Part shown: one piece after another, positions 36,805 through 45,173 of the stretch
Numbering within the stretch: the stretch's first letter is position 1
How the letters are laid out: every line of letters begins with the position of its first letter
Assembly (NCBI RefSeq): GCF_002018875.1
Contig: NZ_MVOL01000014.1
Span: forward strand, 124,001 to 188,000
Reading direction: 5' to 3'
Length of the DNA: 64,000 nucleotides
DNA from: Pseudomonas sp. MF4836
GTDB taxonomy: Bacteria > Pseudomonadota > Gammaproteobacteria > Pseudomonadales > Pseudomonadaceae
Made by a program: the position numbers and the translations under genes
Notes under the pieces: model-generated
Told to the model about the DNA's origin: nothing
Seen by the model: only the letters and a program-made list of their open reading frames with translations
The model's database searches: none

Positions 36805-37371
36805 ATGAATAAATACACGTTGGCCCCGCTTCTGCTGTCGCTGCTCACCCTGGCCACGACCGGCTGCAAACAGGAAGCGGCGGCAATCTACACCGGGCCT
36901 TTCGGCCTGCAGATGGGAATGACCATCGAGCAAGCCCGGGCCGTCACCCAGGTCTTGGGCAGCGACACTCGACGCAACGTTCTGCTGGTCGAACGCCCAC
37001 CAAGGCCCATTGCCGGGTTTGAGGAGTTGTCCCTCAAGTTCGGTAAAGAGGTTGGCCTCTGCGAAATCTACACGGCGGTCGAGATCCCGGGAGATACGCA
37101 GGACTCGGCAATCCGCGCCCGCTTCGAAGAACTGACTCGGTTACTCGCCCAGCGATATGGCCCGCCTTCGGTCGCCATCGACCAAACCGTCGATGACGAG
37201 CGCCAGCAGGTTTTAGTATCCCAGTGGCTGGCATCTCGCGGAGCGAGTCTGGAAGGCGCGTCTGAGGCCGTACTGACGGTGGGTAGGCGCGATGTCGACC
37301 CCGTCAGCATCGGCCTGTCCATTTCAGGCCCTGGATCCGAGCAGTGCCAGCAGGAGCAACGCCAGGAATAG
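36805..37371 (+). CDS. Hypothetical lipoprotein (188 aa)
   Basis: ATG 36805 with AAGAGGAA upstream. Signal peptide MNKYTLAPLLLSLLTLATTG then C21 as lipid-modified cysteine. The mature protein begins YTGPFGLQMGMTIEQARAVT, a segment also seen in small Pseudomonas lipoproteins of unknown function, then LKFGKEVGLCEIYTAVE. It may form a two-gene operon with the lipoprotein 62 bases downstream. Confidence 0.65.
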   Translation: MNKYTLAPLLLSLLTLATTGCKQEAAAIYTGPFGLQMGMTIEQARAVTQVLGSDTRRNVLLVERPPRPIAGFEELSLKFGKEVGLCEIYTAVEIPGDTQDSAIRARFEELTRLLAQRYGPPSVAIDQTVDDERQQVLVSQWLASRGASLEGASEAVLTVGRRDVDPVSIGLSISGPGSEQCQQEQRQE

Positions 37372-37433
37372 CCGATGGCTGGAGCTCTTACGGATAGGCC
37401 ACCCAGAAAACCCTTGGCAATTGGAATGCTGCG

Positions 37434-37817
37434 ATGAAGAAAAATACCCTAGGCCTGCTTTTCCTATCAGTTTTATTGGCGGCCTGCGGCCCCAACAAAC
37501 TCGTTTCCGACCTGCCTTCGCCAAGTCGGCAATACCATGTCGAGGTCCGCCAATGCCCCCAAAGCGGTGCAATCACCTGGAGCGAGAAGATACAGGTCTC
37601 CATTCTTGAATCCGGCCTATCGGCAGACTGCCAATCAGCGGTGAACGCGCTGGCGCAGTTCGACACCAGCGTGCCTGAGAGCCAGCTGCAACTCGAATGG
37701 GTTTCAGATACCGAACTCAGAGCCTGGCATCCGGATTTCAATCCCGGCTATGGGCCGGCTGCCGTGACTTACAAACACGATGCTCCGGTCAAGGTGATCT
37801 TTTCGCCGAAGAGCTGA
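37434..37817 (+). CDS. Hypothetical lipoprotein (127 aa)
   Basis: A 127-residue protein with lipobox LLAACGPN (C18). The mature part SRQYHVEVRQCPQSG contains paired cysteines, and the C-terminal AVTYKHDAPVKVIFSPKS looks like a beta strand. It follows the other lipoprotein gene on the same strand. No family recognised. Confidence 0.65.
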   Translation: MKKNTLGLLFLSVLLAACGPNKLVSDLPSPSRQYHVEVRQCPQSGAITWSEKIQVSILESGLSADCQSAVNALAQFDTSVPESQLQLEWVSDTELRAWHPDFNPGYGPAAVTYKHDAPVKVIFSPKS

Positions 37818-37898
37818 CCCTGGGAATTCCGCCTGCCTGTCAGCCCTATGCAGAACACCCAGCGCATGAGCCAGAAGCGGCCAAGACAACCTATGGTT

Positions 37899-38204
37899 TT
37901 ATGAAACAGAGACTGCCGGCTGCAACAGCAACACCGTAGCCGGCCCCGCGCGAAACGTTGGGTTACGCTTGGCTGCCTCCAACATATGTGGCGCAAGATT
38001 GTGAGCCGCCAGCGCTTCTTTTGATGCCCATTTCTCGATCAACACAAAACTGTCGCTGTTGCCGGCCACAGGGTGCATGTCGTATTGAATACACCCCGGC
38101 TCAGCTCGGACCAAGGGCGCAAGCAGTTCAAAAGCCGCCAGTTGCTCGGAACCTCGACCTGACTGGGTATTAATGATCACCACCAGCCGAACTTCATCAG
38201 ACAT
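37899..38204 (-). CDS. ABM-family monooxygenase-like protein (101 aa)
   Basis: A 101-residue protein of the antibiotic biosynthesis monooxygenase fold: VVIINTQSGRGSEQLAAFEL, AEPGCIQYDMHPV and SFVLIEKWASKEALAAH-NLAP are the typical three pieces. Start ATG 38204 has only a weak ribosome binding site. Members act on quinols or heme, or are binding proteins. Function unknown. Confidence 0.75.
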   Translation of the reverse strand: MSDEVRLVVIINTQSGRGSEQLAAFELLAPLVRAEPGCIQYDMHPVAGNSDSFVLIEKWASKEALAAHNLAPHMLEAAKRNPTFRAGPATVLLLQPAVSVS

Positions 38205-38350
38205 AAGTAATACCGCAACGTTGGAGAGGAAAGACACAGTACGCCACCACGCTACGCAGATGCAGCCCCGTTGCAACTCCCGAACTCAGGTCGTGGCTAA
38301 AAAACCACGTAGAATACGTTTCCACTCAAACTAAGGATCAGTTACCCAGT

Positions 38351-38887
38351 ATGAGGATTCCAACAGCGCCCACAGTGGACTTCCTGAATATCTCTCTCCG
38401 ACAACTGGAGCGAACGGATGTAAAAGCCTGGTACGCCTACCTTTCAAACAGCGAGGTTACCCAACACACCAGTTGGAATTTGCGTGCCGAGGAAGATCTT
38501 TTTCCCATGTTTGACGAGATAGACTCGACACAACCCTCCTCGATAAGACGGCTGGCAATCATCAATCAAGCCAGTGGTGATCTGATCGGGACCATCGGCT
38601 TCCACAGCATTTCTGAAGCAAACCGAAGCGCGGAGATTGCTTATGATCTAGCGCCTGCGTATTGGGGAAAAGGCATTGCGAGCGCTGTCTGTTCGTCTGT
38701 AACGCAATGGGCATTTACGGAGTACGGCTTTATACGGGTGCAAGGCACAGTTCTTGAAACCAACCGTGGTTCAGCCAAGGTTCTTGTGAAGTGTGGATTC
38801 CAATACGAAGGAAAACTGAGATCGTTTCGCATGGTTCGCGGACGCCCTGGCAACTTTGAAATGTATGCCATTTTGAATACCGACTGA
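38351..38887 (+). CDS. GNAT family N-acetyltransferase (RimJ/RimL type)
   Basis: A 178-residue acetyltransferase of the RimJ/RimL/SpeG type. The acetyl-CoA loop is LAPAYWGKGIASAVCSSVTQ around residues 100-119; VLETNRGSAKVLVKCGFQYEG and the basic FRMVRGR complete the fold. Start ATG 38351. The substrate may be an amine, sugar or N-terminal residue. Confidence 0.87.
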   Translation: MRIPTAPTVDFLNISLRQLERTDVKAWYAYLSNSEVTQHTSWNLRAEEDLFPMFDEIDSTQPSSIRRLAIINQASGDLIGTIGFHSISEANRSAEIAYDLAPAYWGKGIASAVCSSVTQWAFTEYGFIRVQGTVLETNRGSAKVLVKCGFQYEGKLRSFRMVRGRPGNFEMYAILNTD

Positions 38888-39056
38888 CGATCCAAACAGG
38901 TGTGCTCGCCGCAGCCAAGGGCCGCCAAAAGACAATGAACGTGCTCTGGCGCCGGTGCCCGCTTTTCCCGCGAAAGGCCTTACCGGGATAGCCACAACGC
39001 AGCGCAACTCAGAAAGCCCGCCGGCCTCGCCAAGCCTCGCTGCGCGTCCTTATTGG

Positions 39057-39875
39057 TTAGGGTCTGCCGGCCATCTGGCGAGCGTAATGTCGATCACTAA
39101 GGTCTTTATTAGGATCGGCCTTGGCCCAGCGCTGTGGTTGCGGGCAGTCCACGCAGCTCAGTGATTTCTTGTCAGCGCTGAGGGTATAAAGATGAGCCTT
39201 TGGCTCAGTTCCAATCTTCAGCCCAGTGTCGGTGACCTCAAATCCAGGATTCATCTGCGACAGACGATCCATGCTCTCAAAGTTGAACGACCACTGTTTG
39301 ATCTGGCTTTTGCGCAAAATGGTCATAATGCTGAGCGGGTCTTGTTTGCTGACGCGCTGGTAGACCCACTCGCCTTCATACGGGCCAAGCTTCGCAGCGG
39401 CCTGCCCCCGCTTGGCGTCTTCCAGGATTTGCTCCTGCATCTTTTGCATTTTCGCATTCAGTGCCTCCTCATCCTTGCGCGCCTGATCCTTGAGCATTTG
39501 CTCTACGTCATAAGGCCCTTTGGGATCAAACTTCCAAAGCGTCTCGTCCTTGATGCCCAGCACCTTGCAGTTGAGGCAGTCGAGGCTTCGCTCGTCGACG
39601 TTACGCTTCAGCGCCAGGCGCTCAGTACCGTTCACATCATCGAGAAGAAGCTTCTCACCTTTGACCGAGACCTTCATTTTGACCAAGGGTTTGATACGGC
39701 CCTCTGCCCCCTCCTGCCCGAAAATCTCTGCTTCATCGCCGTGGACATTGAGGACCATCGTCCTCTCGCTGTTGGGGGACTTGAATCGGTAAGCGCCTGT
39801 GAAGTTATCGCCGCCGCAGCCGGCGAGGAGTGAACCGGCAACAACAGCCGCCGCTAGTTTGAACAGGGGATTCAT
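39057..39875 (-). CDS. Hypothetical lipoprotein (272 aa)
   Basis: ATG 39875 with AAGGA upstream. Lipobox LLAGCGGD (C20). The mature region has a beta-rich part (YRFKSPNSERTMVLNVHGDE) and a helical, lysine/glutamine-rich middle (MLKDQARKDEEALNAKMQKM). It carries a CNxC-like CLNC and a late CVDC pair, which may form disulfides. Function unknown; homologues occur as single genes in Pseudomonas. Confidence 0.75.
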   Translation of the reverse strand: MNPLFKLAAAVVAGSLLAGCGGDNFTGAYRFKSPNSERTMVLNVHGDEAEIFGQEGAEGRIKPLVKMKVSVKGEKLLLDDVNGTERLALKRNVDERSLDCLNCKVLGIKDETLWKFDPKGPYDVEQMLKDQARKDEEALNAKMQKMQEQILEDAKRGQAAAKLGPYEGEWVYQRVSKQDPLSIMTILRKSQIKQWSFNFESMDRLSQMNPGFEVTDTGLKIGTEPKAHLYTLSADKKSLSCVDCPQPQRWAKADPNKDLSDRHYARQMAGRP

Positions 39876-40222
39876 AGTGTCCTTGCTATCTGTTTCTGAC
39901 GCCCGTCGCGAAGCGCGCTGTACGCATGAGTCAGTGGTTGGGGCGAGAAATGACTCGCCAAAAAAGAGGCGTCATTTTGCCATCATCTACCCAAATCGTC
40001 ATCAATACAGAACGCGATCACCCAGAGCCGAGCGTTCCACCCTCGCCGATAAGCTCATATTGGTCCTCGCTACGGGCTCTTAGATTGTGTTTTCTCCAGT
40101 AACCTCTGGAGAGGCTCACTTTGATCTTGCGCTTTGTATCTAGTTTTTGTGGCGTTCACTGCAAGGGGTTATCTCCCCTTTCTTTCATGCCTCATAGCGC
40201 AGACCTCGTGAACATCGGGATC
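39876..40222. other. Intergenic stretch of about 350 bases, no gene seen
   Basis: Between the 272-aa lipoprotein and the terminator of the next gene. No coding frame with start signals; short runs of AT-rich sequence occur near 39960-40180. It presumably carries the promoter of the 272-aa lipoprotein gene (minus strand). Confidence 0.4.
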
Positions 40223-40244
40223 AAAAAAACCCGCCGAAGCGGGT
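40223..40244 (-). terminator. Rho-independent terminator of the 162-aa lipoprotein gene
   Basis: ACCCGC (40229-40234) pairs with GCGGGT (40239-40244), loop four bases, and on the minus strand a run of seven T follows. It lies 22 bases after the stop of the minus-strand lipoprotein gene. Confidence 0.8.
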
Positions 40245-40265
40245 CTTGGTGCCAATGGTTGCTCG

Positions 40266-40754
40266 CTACCGGCTGATGGTCTTCAAAAACTGCACCGCAT
40301 CAATAAACTGTTCGGCGGTCGCCTGGGTTCGCATGTGCACATTACGCAGACCGCTGCCGTCAACGTTGCGGATCACGACGGTGTAGCGCCCTTCGCGGCC
40401 GCGAGTTTTGTGAATGGTGGTAGTGCCCAGCGAGCGGAAATAGATACGCTGGCCCATCGCTTTGGTGACCGTGGTGCTGTTGCCCGCGGCAATTGCGCCG
40501 TTACCAATAGGAGCGGCCGTGGCAAAGCCCGAGCTTTTGGAAATAGTCCCATCAGAAAGCAGAATGAATTCATCGGTGACCTCAACATATTGAGGGCGCT
40601 TCTTGCTGAAGTCCTCATAGAACACCTGTTCAACCACCGATACAGCACGCTCCCGGGTCATGCCCGGCTGCGCCTTAGCGGCGTAATCGATCGGTTGAGA
40701 GCCACAGCCTGCAAGCGCTGCGACAGCCAACATGATCATTCCTATCCTTTTCAT
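40266..40754 (-). CDS. Hypothetical lipoprotein (162 aa)
   Basis: A 162-residue protein with signal peptide MKRIGMIMLAVAALAGCGSQ (lipobox ALAGC). The mature part begins AKAQPGMTRERAVSVVEQVF, a small motif shared by several Pseudomonas lipoproteins, and ends with RTQATAEQFIDAVQFLKTIS. Followed by a rho-independent terminator. Function unknown. Confidence 0.75.
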   Translation of the reverse strand: MKRIGMIMLAVAALAGCGSQPIDYAAKAQPGMTRERAVSVVEQVFYEDFSKKRPQYVEVTDEFILLSDGTISKSSGFATAAPIGNGAIAAGNSTTVTKAMGQRIYFRSLGTTTIHKTRGREGRYTVVIRNVDGSGLRNVHMRTQATAEQFIDAVQFLKTISR

Positions 40755-40936
40755 GCCTTCTTTCCGGTTTGTGCGGTTAATGCCTAAGCGCTGGGTGAAT
40801 CGACCTTAAGGCAGATTACCAACAGACTGAGCCAGCGCCGGCAGCGGTTACTGCCAACACTCGCGGCAAGATGCAGACACTTGTGTGTTTAGGGTCCGCA
40901 ATTAAGCTATTTGCTTTGGATTGACTGGAGTTTTGA

Positions 40937-41116
40937 TTACTTTCGCCAAGTCGTCCTGAAAAACGGAAGCACGAGAAAAACCAAGCCTCCAGCAAGAATG
41001 CCCATCCCGAAAGTATGTACGAAACTCTCCTGGCTGGTTGCGACCATGGCCGCGCCTGCGACGATCCCGGCACAGCCTACGATTCGGATATTTTTGTTCG
41101 ATGACTTCAGTTCCAT
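40937..41116 (-). CDS. Small membrane protein (59 aa)
   Basis: A 59-codon frame (ATG 41116, TAGGAG upstream) coding MELKSSNKNIRIVGCAGIVA at the start, with two hydrophobic stretches (residues 11-27 and 34-52, GMGILAGGLVFLVLPFF). It has a basic C-terminus (RTTWRK). It lies close to a second small membrane-protein gene on the same strand (41201-41398), so the two probably act as a pair. Function unknown. Confidence 0.6.
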   Translation of the reverse strand: MELKSSNKNIRIVGCAGIVAGAAMVATSQESFVHTFGMGILAGGLVFLVLPFFRTTWRK

Positions 41117-41200
41117 TGCGAAAACACTCCTATCAAAAAATGGCAGTCGAGGTTCTGAAGACCGCCGCAGATCGCTCTTGCTGCGCGGTCCTAGAACGTC

Positions 41201-41398
41201 TCAACGCTTATCGTGAACTTCAGCCGGCCAGGCACTGAAGAAAAATATGATTCCGGGAATCATTAAGTAGATCCAGTTAGTACTTGGATGCACAACCAGT
41301 CCGACGATCCACGCGACAAGTAAAACGCCGCCAACTCGACGCCGACGCTTGGCGGTGAACCACTCCTGAAAGACCTCAGGTTTTTCACTGGCCATCAT
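41201..41398 (-). CDS. Small membrane protein (65 aa)
   Basis: ATG 41398 (ATG ATG) with AAGGAG upstream. The product MMASEKPEVFQEWFTAKRRR has a basic patch and then two adjacent hydrophobic segments (VGGVLLVAWIVGLVV and NWIYLMIPGIIFFFSAW), so an inner-membrane hairpin. Paired with the 59-aa gene downstream. No recognised family. Confidence 0.6.
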   Translation of the reverse strand: MMASEKPEVFQEWFTAKRRRRVGGVLLVAWIVGLVVHPSTNWIYLMIPGIIFFFSAWPAEVHDKR

Positions 41399-41549
41399 TA
41401 CGCTCCTTGTTTGAAAAGCAGCGAAGCATATCACCCACCTCAACAACTCACGCCAGCCGACGAGGATCCTCTATGCCCGTCACACAGGGTTGAGTTTGCT
41501 TGGACATAGAGGCTTGTCTTGCTGAGGCACGAGCGCCAGCATTCCCTAT

Positions 41550-41879
41550 CTAAATGCCCCGGCCTGCCTTCAGGCTGCGATGAGTAGTCAGCACTCCATT
41601 GTTATCAAACAGGAAAATCATTTGGTTCCCTGCGCCATCCTGGCAAACAACGCCGTCACTCTCGCCATCGACAATCCCTTGGCAAGCCATGTTCCAGACA
41701 TAAGGGCGGATTTGGCACTTCAGCGTTTTACCGTCCTCAATCACCAAATGATGGGTGGCTGAGATGCTTTCCGGCGCCGGTTTAGGGCAAGCTCCCTCCC
41801 CCCAATTGACCCCATTGTGGTTGGGTTGCGAAACACAACCGGCCAACAGGATTACAGGCAGCAGATGTTTGTAATTCAT
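41550..41879 (-). CDS. Hypothetical lipoprotein (109 aa)
   Basis: ATG 41879 gives MNYKHLLPVILLAGCVSQPN, a lipoprotein signal with LLAGC. The mature part contains four cysteines (GACPKP, LKCQIRPYVW, MACQGI, VVCQDG) that could form two disulfides. Family not recognised. Confidence 0.65.
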   Translation of the reverse strand: MNYKHLLPVILLAGCVSQPNHNGVNWGEGACPKPAPESISATHHLVIEDGKTLKCQIRPYVWNMACQGIVDGESDGVVCQDGAGNQMIFLFDNNGVLTTHRSLKAGRGI

Positions 41880-42335
41880 GGTCACCATCCTTAGTTGTGA
41901 CGACGCCATCGAGCGTCTGCCTTAGAGACGGGCATTATTGTGCGTCACTTCGCGTAGGCATTTAAAGGCTGTGCCCTGCCGTTCTCGACGGCAAGCGCGA
42001 GGCAGATCACATTTATAGAGGGGCGAATTGGAGGTGACGACCAGCAATTGAGCGAGATGACAAGTAAGGCCAAGAGGTTACCTGAACCCGCCAACTGCAC
42101 TTATCGTCAACACCGGAAAGCATCGCAGTCAGTATTCCTGCTCAGCTCATTTGAGAAGCTCGCCCGGCCCTGCAACGTTGAACCATAGGCAGTAGGCAAG
42201 TTATGGGCCGGGAGAGCGCAGGAACCATAACGAGGCGTGACGCCGGCGAAAATCAGAAAATTCTGAAACTCGCTATATGGAACGACAGCAAATATGGCCG
42301 CCCCTGCTAAGGAGGCTGAGCTATTTGGACACGAA
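41880..42335. other. Intergenic stretch of about 450 bases, no gene seen
   Basis: No coding frame with a ribosome binding site is supported on either strand. The right half overlaps short frames antisense to the DUF5329 gene, judged to be shadows. It may carry the promoter of the 109-aa lipoprotein gene. Confidence 0.4.
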
Positions 42336-42722
42336 CTACCGAGGTTGGCGTAATCGCTCCAGTTCGGTCTGTAGCCAAGTACTTGCAGGTTGCGTCCCTG
42401 AAGGGCATCGCACCTCATAAGCCTTTCCACTGATGCTGCTTTTGCTGGCGGCGAGATTGATGAAGTCCTCGGCACTGCTCACCATATTTTTGTTTTCGAG
42501 ATAACTCAGCTTTTTCTCGAGGTGCTGCCGTGCTTGCGGTGCTGGGTATTCGGTCCCATTGCGTACGAACAAACAATCGCTGCGCTCAACAAAACTCAGC
42601 AAGCCGTTTATTTCCTGCGTGGCCTGCGGCGTCGTCTGAGCCTGGAGATTACTAACCGTTAGAACTGCGCCAAGACCCACTGCTGTCAGCCATTGAATCA
42701 GCCCACGCTTCATAATTTCCAT
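42336..42722 (-). CDS. DUF5329 family exported protein
   Basis: A 128-residue periplasmic protein with a signal peptide (cut near SNLQAQTTP). The mature sequence matches DUF5329: EINGLLSFVERSDCLFVRNG, EYPAPQARQHLEKKL, DFINLAASKSSISGKAYEVR and a final TWLQTELERLR. Two cysteines may be linked. GGGAG lies just before ATG 42722; ATG 42713 is an alternative. Function unknown. Confidence 0.75.
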   Translation of the reverse strand: MEIMKRGLIQWLTAVGLGAVLTVSNLQAQTTPQATQEINGLLSFVERSDCLFVRNGTEYPAPQARQHLEKKLSYLENKNMVSSAEDFINLAASKSSISGKAYEVRCPSGTQPASTWLQTELERLRQPR

Positions 42723-42860
42723 ACCGCTCCCTCATCTTGATTTGGCGGGACTGTAGCACTTTGAGCTACCCATAAACGAAATTGGTATTAGCGCAGGACT
42801 TGCACAATAAACGCTATACGAGCTTAAGCGTGACCCCGCCGATGAAGTCAGTGATTTAGA

Positions 42861-43037
42861 TCAGACCTTGGTTGACTGAGTGAAAGCCCAGCCAAATGCG
42901 ATAGCGGCAATGCTGGGCCGTATCAGGTCTGTTGCTGGCGCCGAGCCAGTAACTATCTGCAGGCTGGCGATTATGAAGAATACAACTGCGGCAAGGATGC
43001 CCAGCACCGAAATCCAGCGGAAATATCTTGGAAACAT
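42861..43037 (-). CDS. Small membrane protein (58 aa)
   Basis: ATG 43037 with AAAGGGAG upstream. The 58-residue product MFPRYFRWISVLGILAAVVF has one clear hydrophobic segment at residues 9-28 and a second near residues 40-54 (IRPSIAAIAFGWAF). Probably an inner-membrane protein. Function unknown; it belongs to the run of small membrane/lipoprotein genes of this region. Confidence 0.55.
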   Translation of the reverse strand: MFPRYFRWISVLGILAAVVFFIIASLQIVTGSAPATDLIRPSIAAIAFGWAFTQSTKV

Positions 43038-43593
43038 CGAATGACTCCCTTTAAAGGGGCGCGATCGTAGTTTCAATTAGCCATCACTTCAACTGTCAGC
43101 CGCTTTCGGCGGCTGCCCCACGGAAGAGTCGGCCCGCTTTCTTAGATCTCCTGCGACCTTACCGCTTGCCACCACTCAACCGCAATGCCCAGGGAGGCGC
43201 GACTTTTCCTATCATGCAAGGCTCGGCATGCATCCGACTCGCAATCGCAGTTGCTGATCGGGTCGCATGGCAATTCAATTGCGCGCCGACCTTGAATGCA
43301 TCACCACGGCCTGTCGCTTGTGCTTCTCGGCAGGCTGCATCGGAGTCTGATCTGTGAATCGATTCGACACTATGGGGGCCGACATCGCCAGAGAGATGCA
43401 GCGCAAGGCGATGGGCGCTCGATAGCAAGCGCGTAAGTCTTCCAGGTTCGACTCCTGGGCAGGTCACGAGCACTGGCGAACTGAAAACGGCCATGGAGCT
43501 TGGCGCCGGAGACCTAACCGGCATTTCTCTAACTTGAGATGCTGGCAGTGCCATGCTCAAATAGATGATGGCCTTTTGATATGGAGCTCTCAG
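43038..43593. other. Intergenic stretch of about 550 bases with a tRNA-like fragment
   Basis: No protein gene is supported. At 43442-43458 the sequence CCAGG-TTCGACT-CCTGG has the exact stem and loop of a tRNA T-arm, and 43415-43434 can form a five-pair hairpin. The rest of a tRNA is not found. This may be a decayed tRNA or integration scar. Confidence 0.4.
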
Positions 43594-44022
43594 TTGAAGC
43601 AGTACCGCGGATTAATCATTTTTTTTTCGGCAGCGACTCTACTCTTTGTCCTGGCCCAGGTGTGGCATGCACAGTCTGCTCCGGAAGAGAAAAAACAAGA
43701 GCAAGAACGCCAGCTTAGAGGGACCGCGCTCATCATGAATGCCGGGACCCCAAAGATGCTCGATGAATCAAATCGCCTCGATTCGGTAACCTACAAAGAT
43801 GGGGTCATGCGGATCTCATACACGCTCACCACCGTCTCGAAAAACGAAGTTGATGCCGATGCATTTAAGAAGGAAAGAAAAGCCATTGCGGCGTCTGTAT
43901 CCTGCGATGAAAAAGGGCTAGGAACTTTCGTGAAGTCAGGACTGTTGGTTTATTACACCTTCAACGACTCAAGCAACTCACCGATAGCGGTCTTTCAGAT
44001 AGACAAGTCCGACTGCCTCTAA
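43594..44022 (+). CDS. Hypothetical membrane-anchored protein (142 aa)
   Basis: TTG 43594 is favoured because GGAG lies eight bases upstream; it gives an N-terminal signal-anchor (LKQYRGLIIFFSAATLLFVL) followed by a soluble, charged domain (PEEKKQEQERQLRG ... SYTLTTVSKNEVDADAFKK) with two cysteines. Followed 12 bases later by a terminator. No recognised family. Confidence 0.6.
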   Translation: MKQYRGLIIFFSAATLLFVLAQVWHAQSAPEEKKQEQERQLRGTALIMNAGTPKMLDESNRLDSVTYKDGVMRISYTLTTVSKNEVDADAFKKERKAIAASVSCDEKGLGTFVKSGLLVYYTFNDSSNSPIAVFQIDKSDCL

Positions 44023-44034
44023 AAATCAGTACCT

Positions 44035-44062
44035 AAAGCCCGCCTCTATCGCGGGCTTTTTT
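44035..44062. terminator. Bidirectional rho-independent terminator
   Basis: AAAGCCCGC (44035-44043) pairs with GCGGGCTTT (44051-44059), and a T-run follows to 44062. It lies 13 bases after the 142-aa gene. Confidence 0.8.
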
Positions 44063-44260
44063 ATCGGCGCCGCGCTCAGCCAGCGTGACCAAAACCGCAA
44101 TCCGACAGGGGACTGCCAACCGATCCCTTGCACTTTCATCGCGAGCCTTGGCGATGTACCAGCGGGGTCGCGGCGTTCGGGTGAAGACCTGCCCGCCCAC
44201 AACCGCACGTGGCGCAGCAAGCTTGAAGGCTGCGCCGTTACCGGACGTCAAGCAGAGACA

Positions 44261-44779
44261 CTAGGGTCGCAGGTAGGCGAACATGTGCTGTACATAATCG
44301 GCTTTTCCGAGCGGTACGCCGTTATGGCGCAAGATGTTGTATGCCGTGATCAGGTGAAAGTAGAACTGCGGAGTAGCCCAGTTCACAGCGTACTCATTAC
44401 CGGTCATATCGAAGGCCATGCCATTGGGTAACTCAATAGCGATTTCGCGCTCAGCCCCTTCCTCTATTTGAGTGCGGTCCGCCGAATCAAGAACTGCCAG
44501 CGTACGCTCGATCAACACCTTCGCTGCTGCCAGGGTTTCGGGAGGAGTGAACGATTTTACTGGCTGCTGCGTCAGTCGCTGGACCGCCTCCTGCGCCTGC
44601 GTACAGGCGTACTGAACTTGCTGGGCAAGATTGTGCATATCCGGTGCGAGTCGAGATTCAAGCAGAATGCGCGGGTCGTAACCATGCTCTAAAGCAGTGG
44701 CTTCGCCCTTAGACAAAAGAGAAGACAACGCTCGCAGCATCTGCGCGAAACAGGGGATGGTAACTGAGTAGACCGACAT
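44261..44779 (-). CDS. DUF1993 family protein
   Basis: A 172-residue helical protein, a DinB-related DUF1993 member. Starting MSVYSVTIPCFAQMLRALSS, it has the family stretches HNLAQQVQYACTQAQEAVQR and the C-terminal PQFYFHLITAYNILRHNGVP with the conserved FHxxTAYxILRHNG. ATG 44779 follows AGGG. Metal-binding is possible, function unknown. Confidence 0.82.
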   Translation of the reverse strand: MSVYSVTIPCFAQMLRALSSLLSKGEATALEHGYDPRILLESRLAPDMHNLAQQVQYACTQAQEAVQRLTQQPVKSFTPPETLAAAKVLIERTLAVLDSADRTQIEEGAEREIAIELPNGMAFDMTGNEYAVNWATPQFYFHLITAYNILRHNGVPLGKADYVQHMFAYLRP

Positions 44780-45173
44780 ATTTTTCCCTAGATAGCCATT
44801 CAATGCGGTCTGAATCCTAGCAGATTGCAGCACGACTCCCGGCAATAGAAGCGCCCTCTTCCCCGACCGAATCCGCATGCGCTCCGCTCCATGCCCATTG
44901 GTATCCAGTGGAGTGTAAGCGTGCATCCGAGTCTTGAAGGATCAGCATCTGCCGCACTGGAGACAAGCCTCTCGAGACTACGCAGAGCACAGTTCGCACA
45001 CGACAACTGTGTGCTTCCACCGATAAGCAAGAACGGCCTAGCCGAGTCGAAAGGGCTTGAGGCGCACGCCGAACATCTGCTGATGGGATAGTGACCGGCA
45101 GTAAGGTCTTAGAAGGCCTGGCGCACGACAGCCCCTCATCACAAGGGGCCATCGAACAACGCGTCAGAATAGA
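44780..45173. other. Intergenic stretch of about 390 bases, no gene seen
   Basis: Between the DUF1993 gene and the end of the monalysin-like gene. No coding frame with start signals is supported. No clear terminator was seen for the toxin gene. Confidence 0.4.

Noticed and set aside
42107..42475. A 122-codon minus-strand frame overlapping DUF5329
   Set aside because: Out of frame with the DUF5329 gene it overlaps, no ribosome binding site, no conserved feature.
43415..43458. A complete tRNA gene
   Set aside because: Only the T-arm geometry is present; anticodon loop length and acceptor pairing do not fit.
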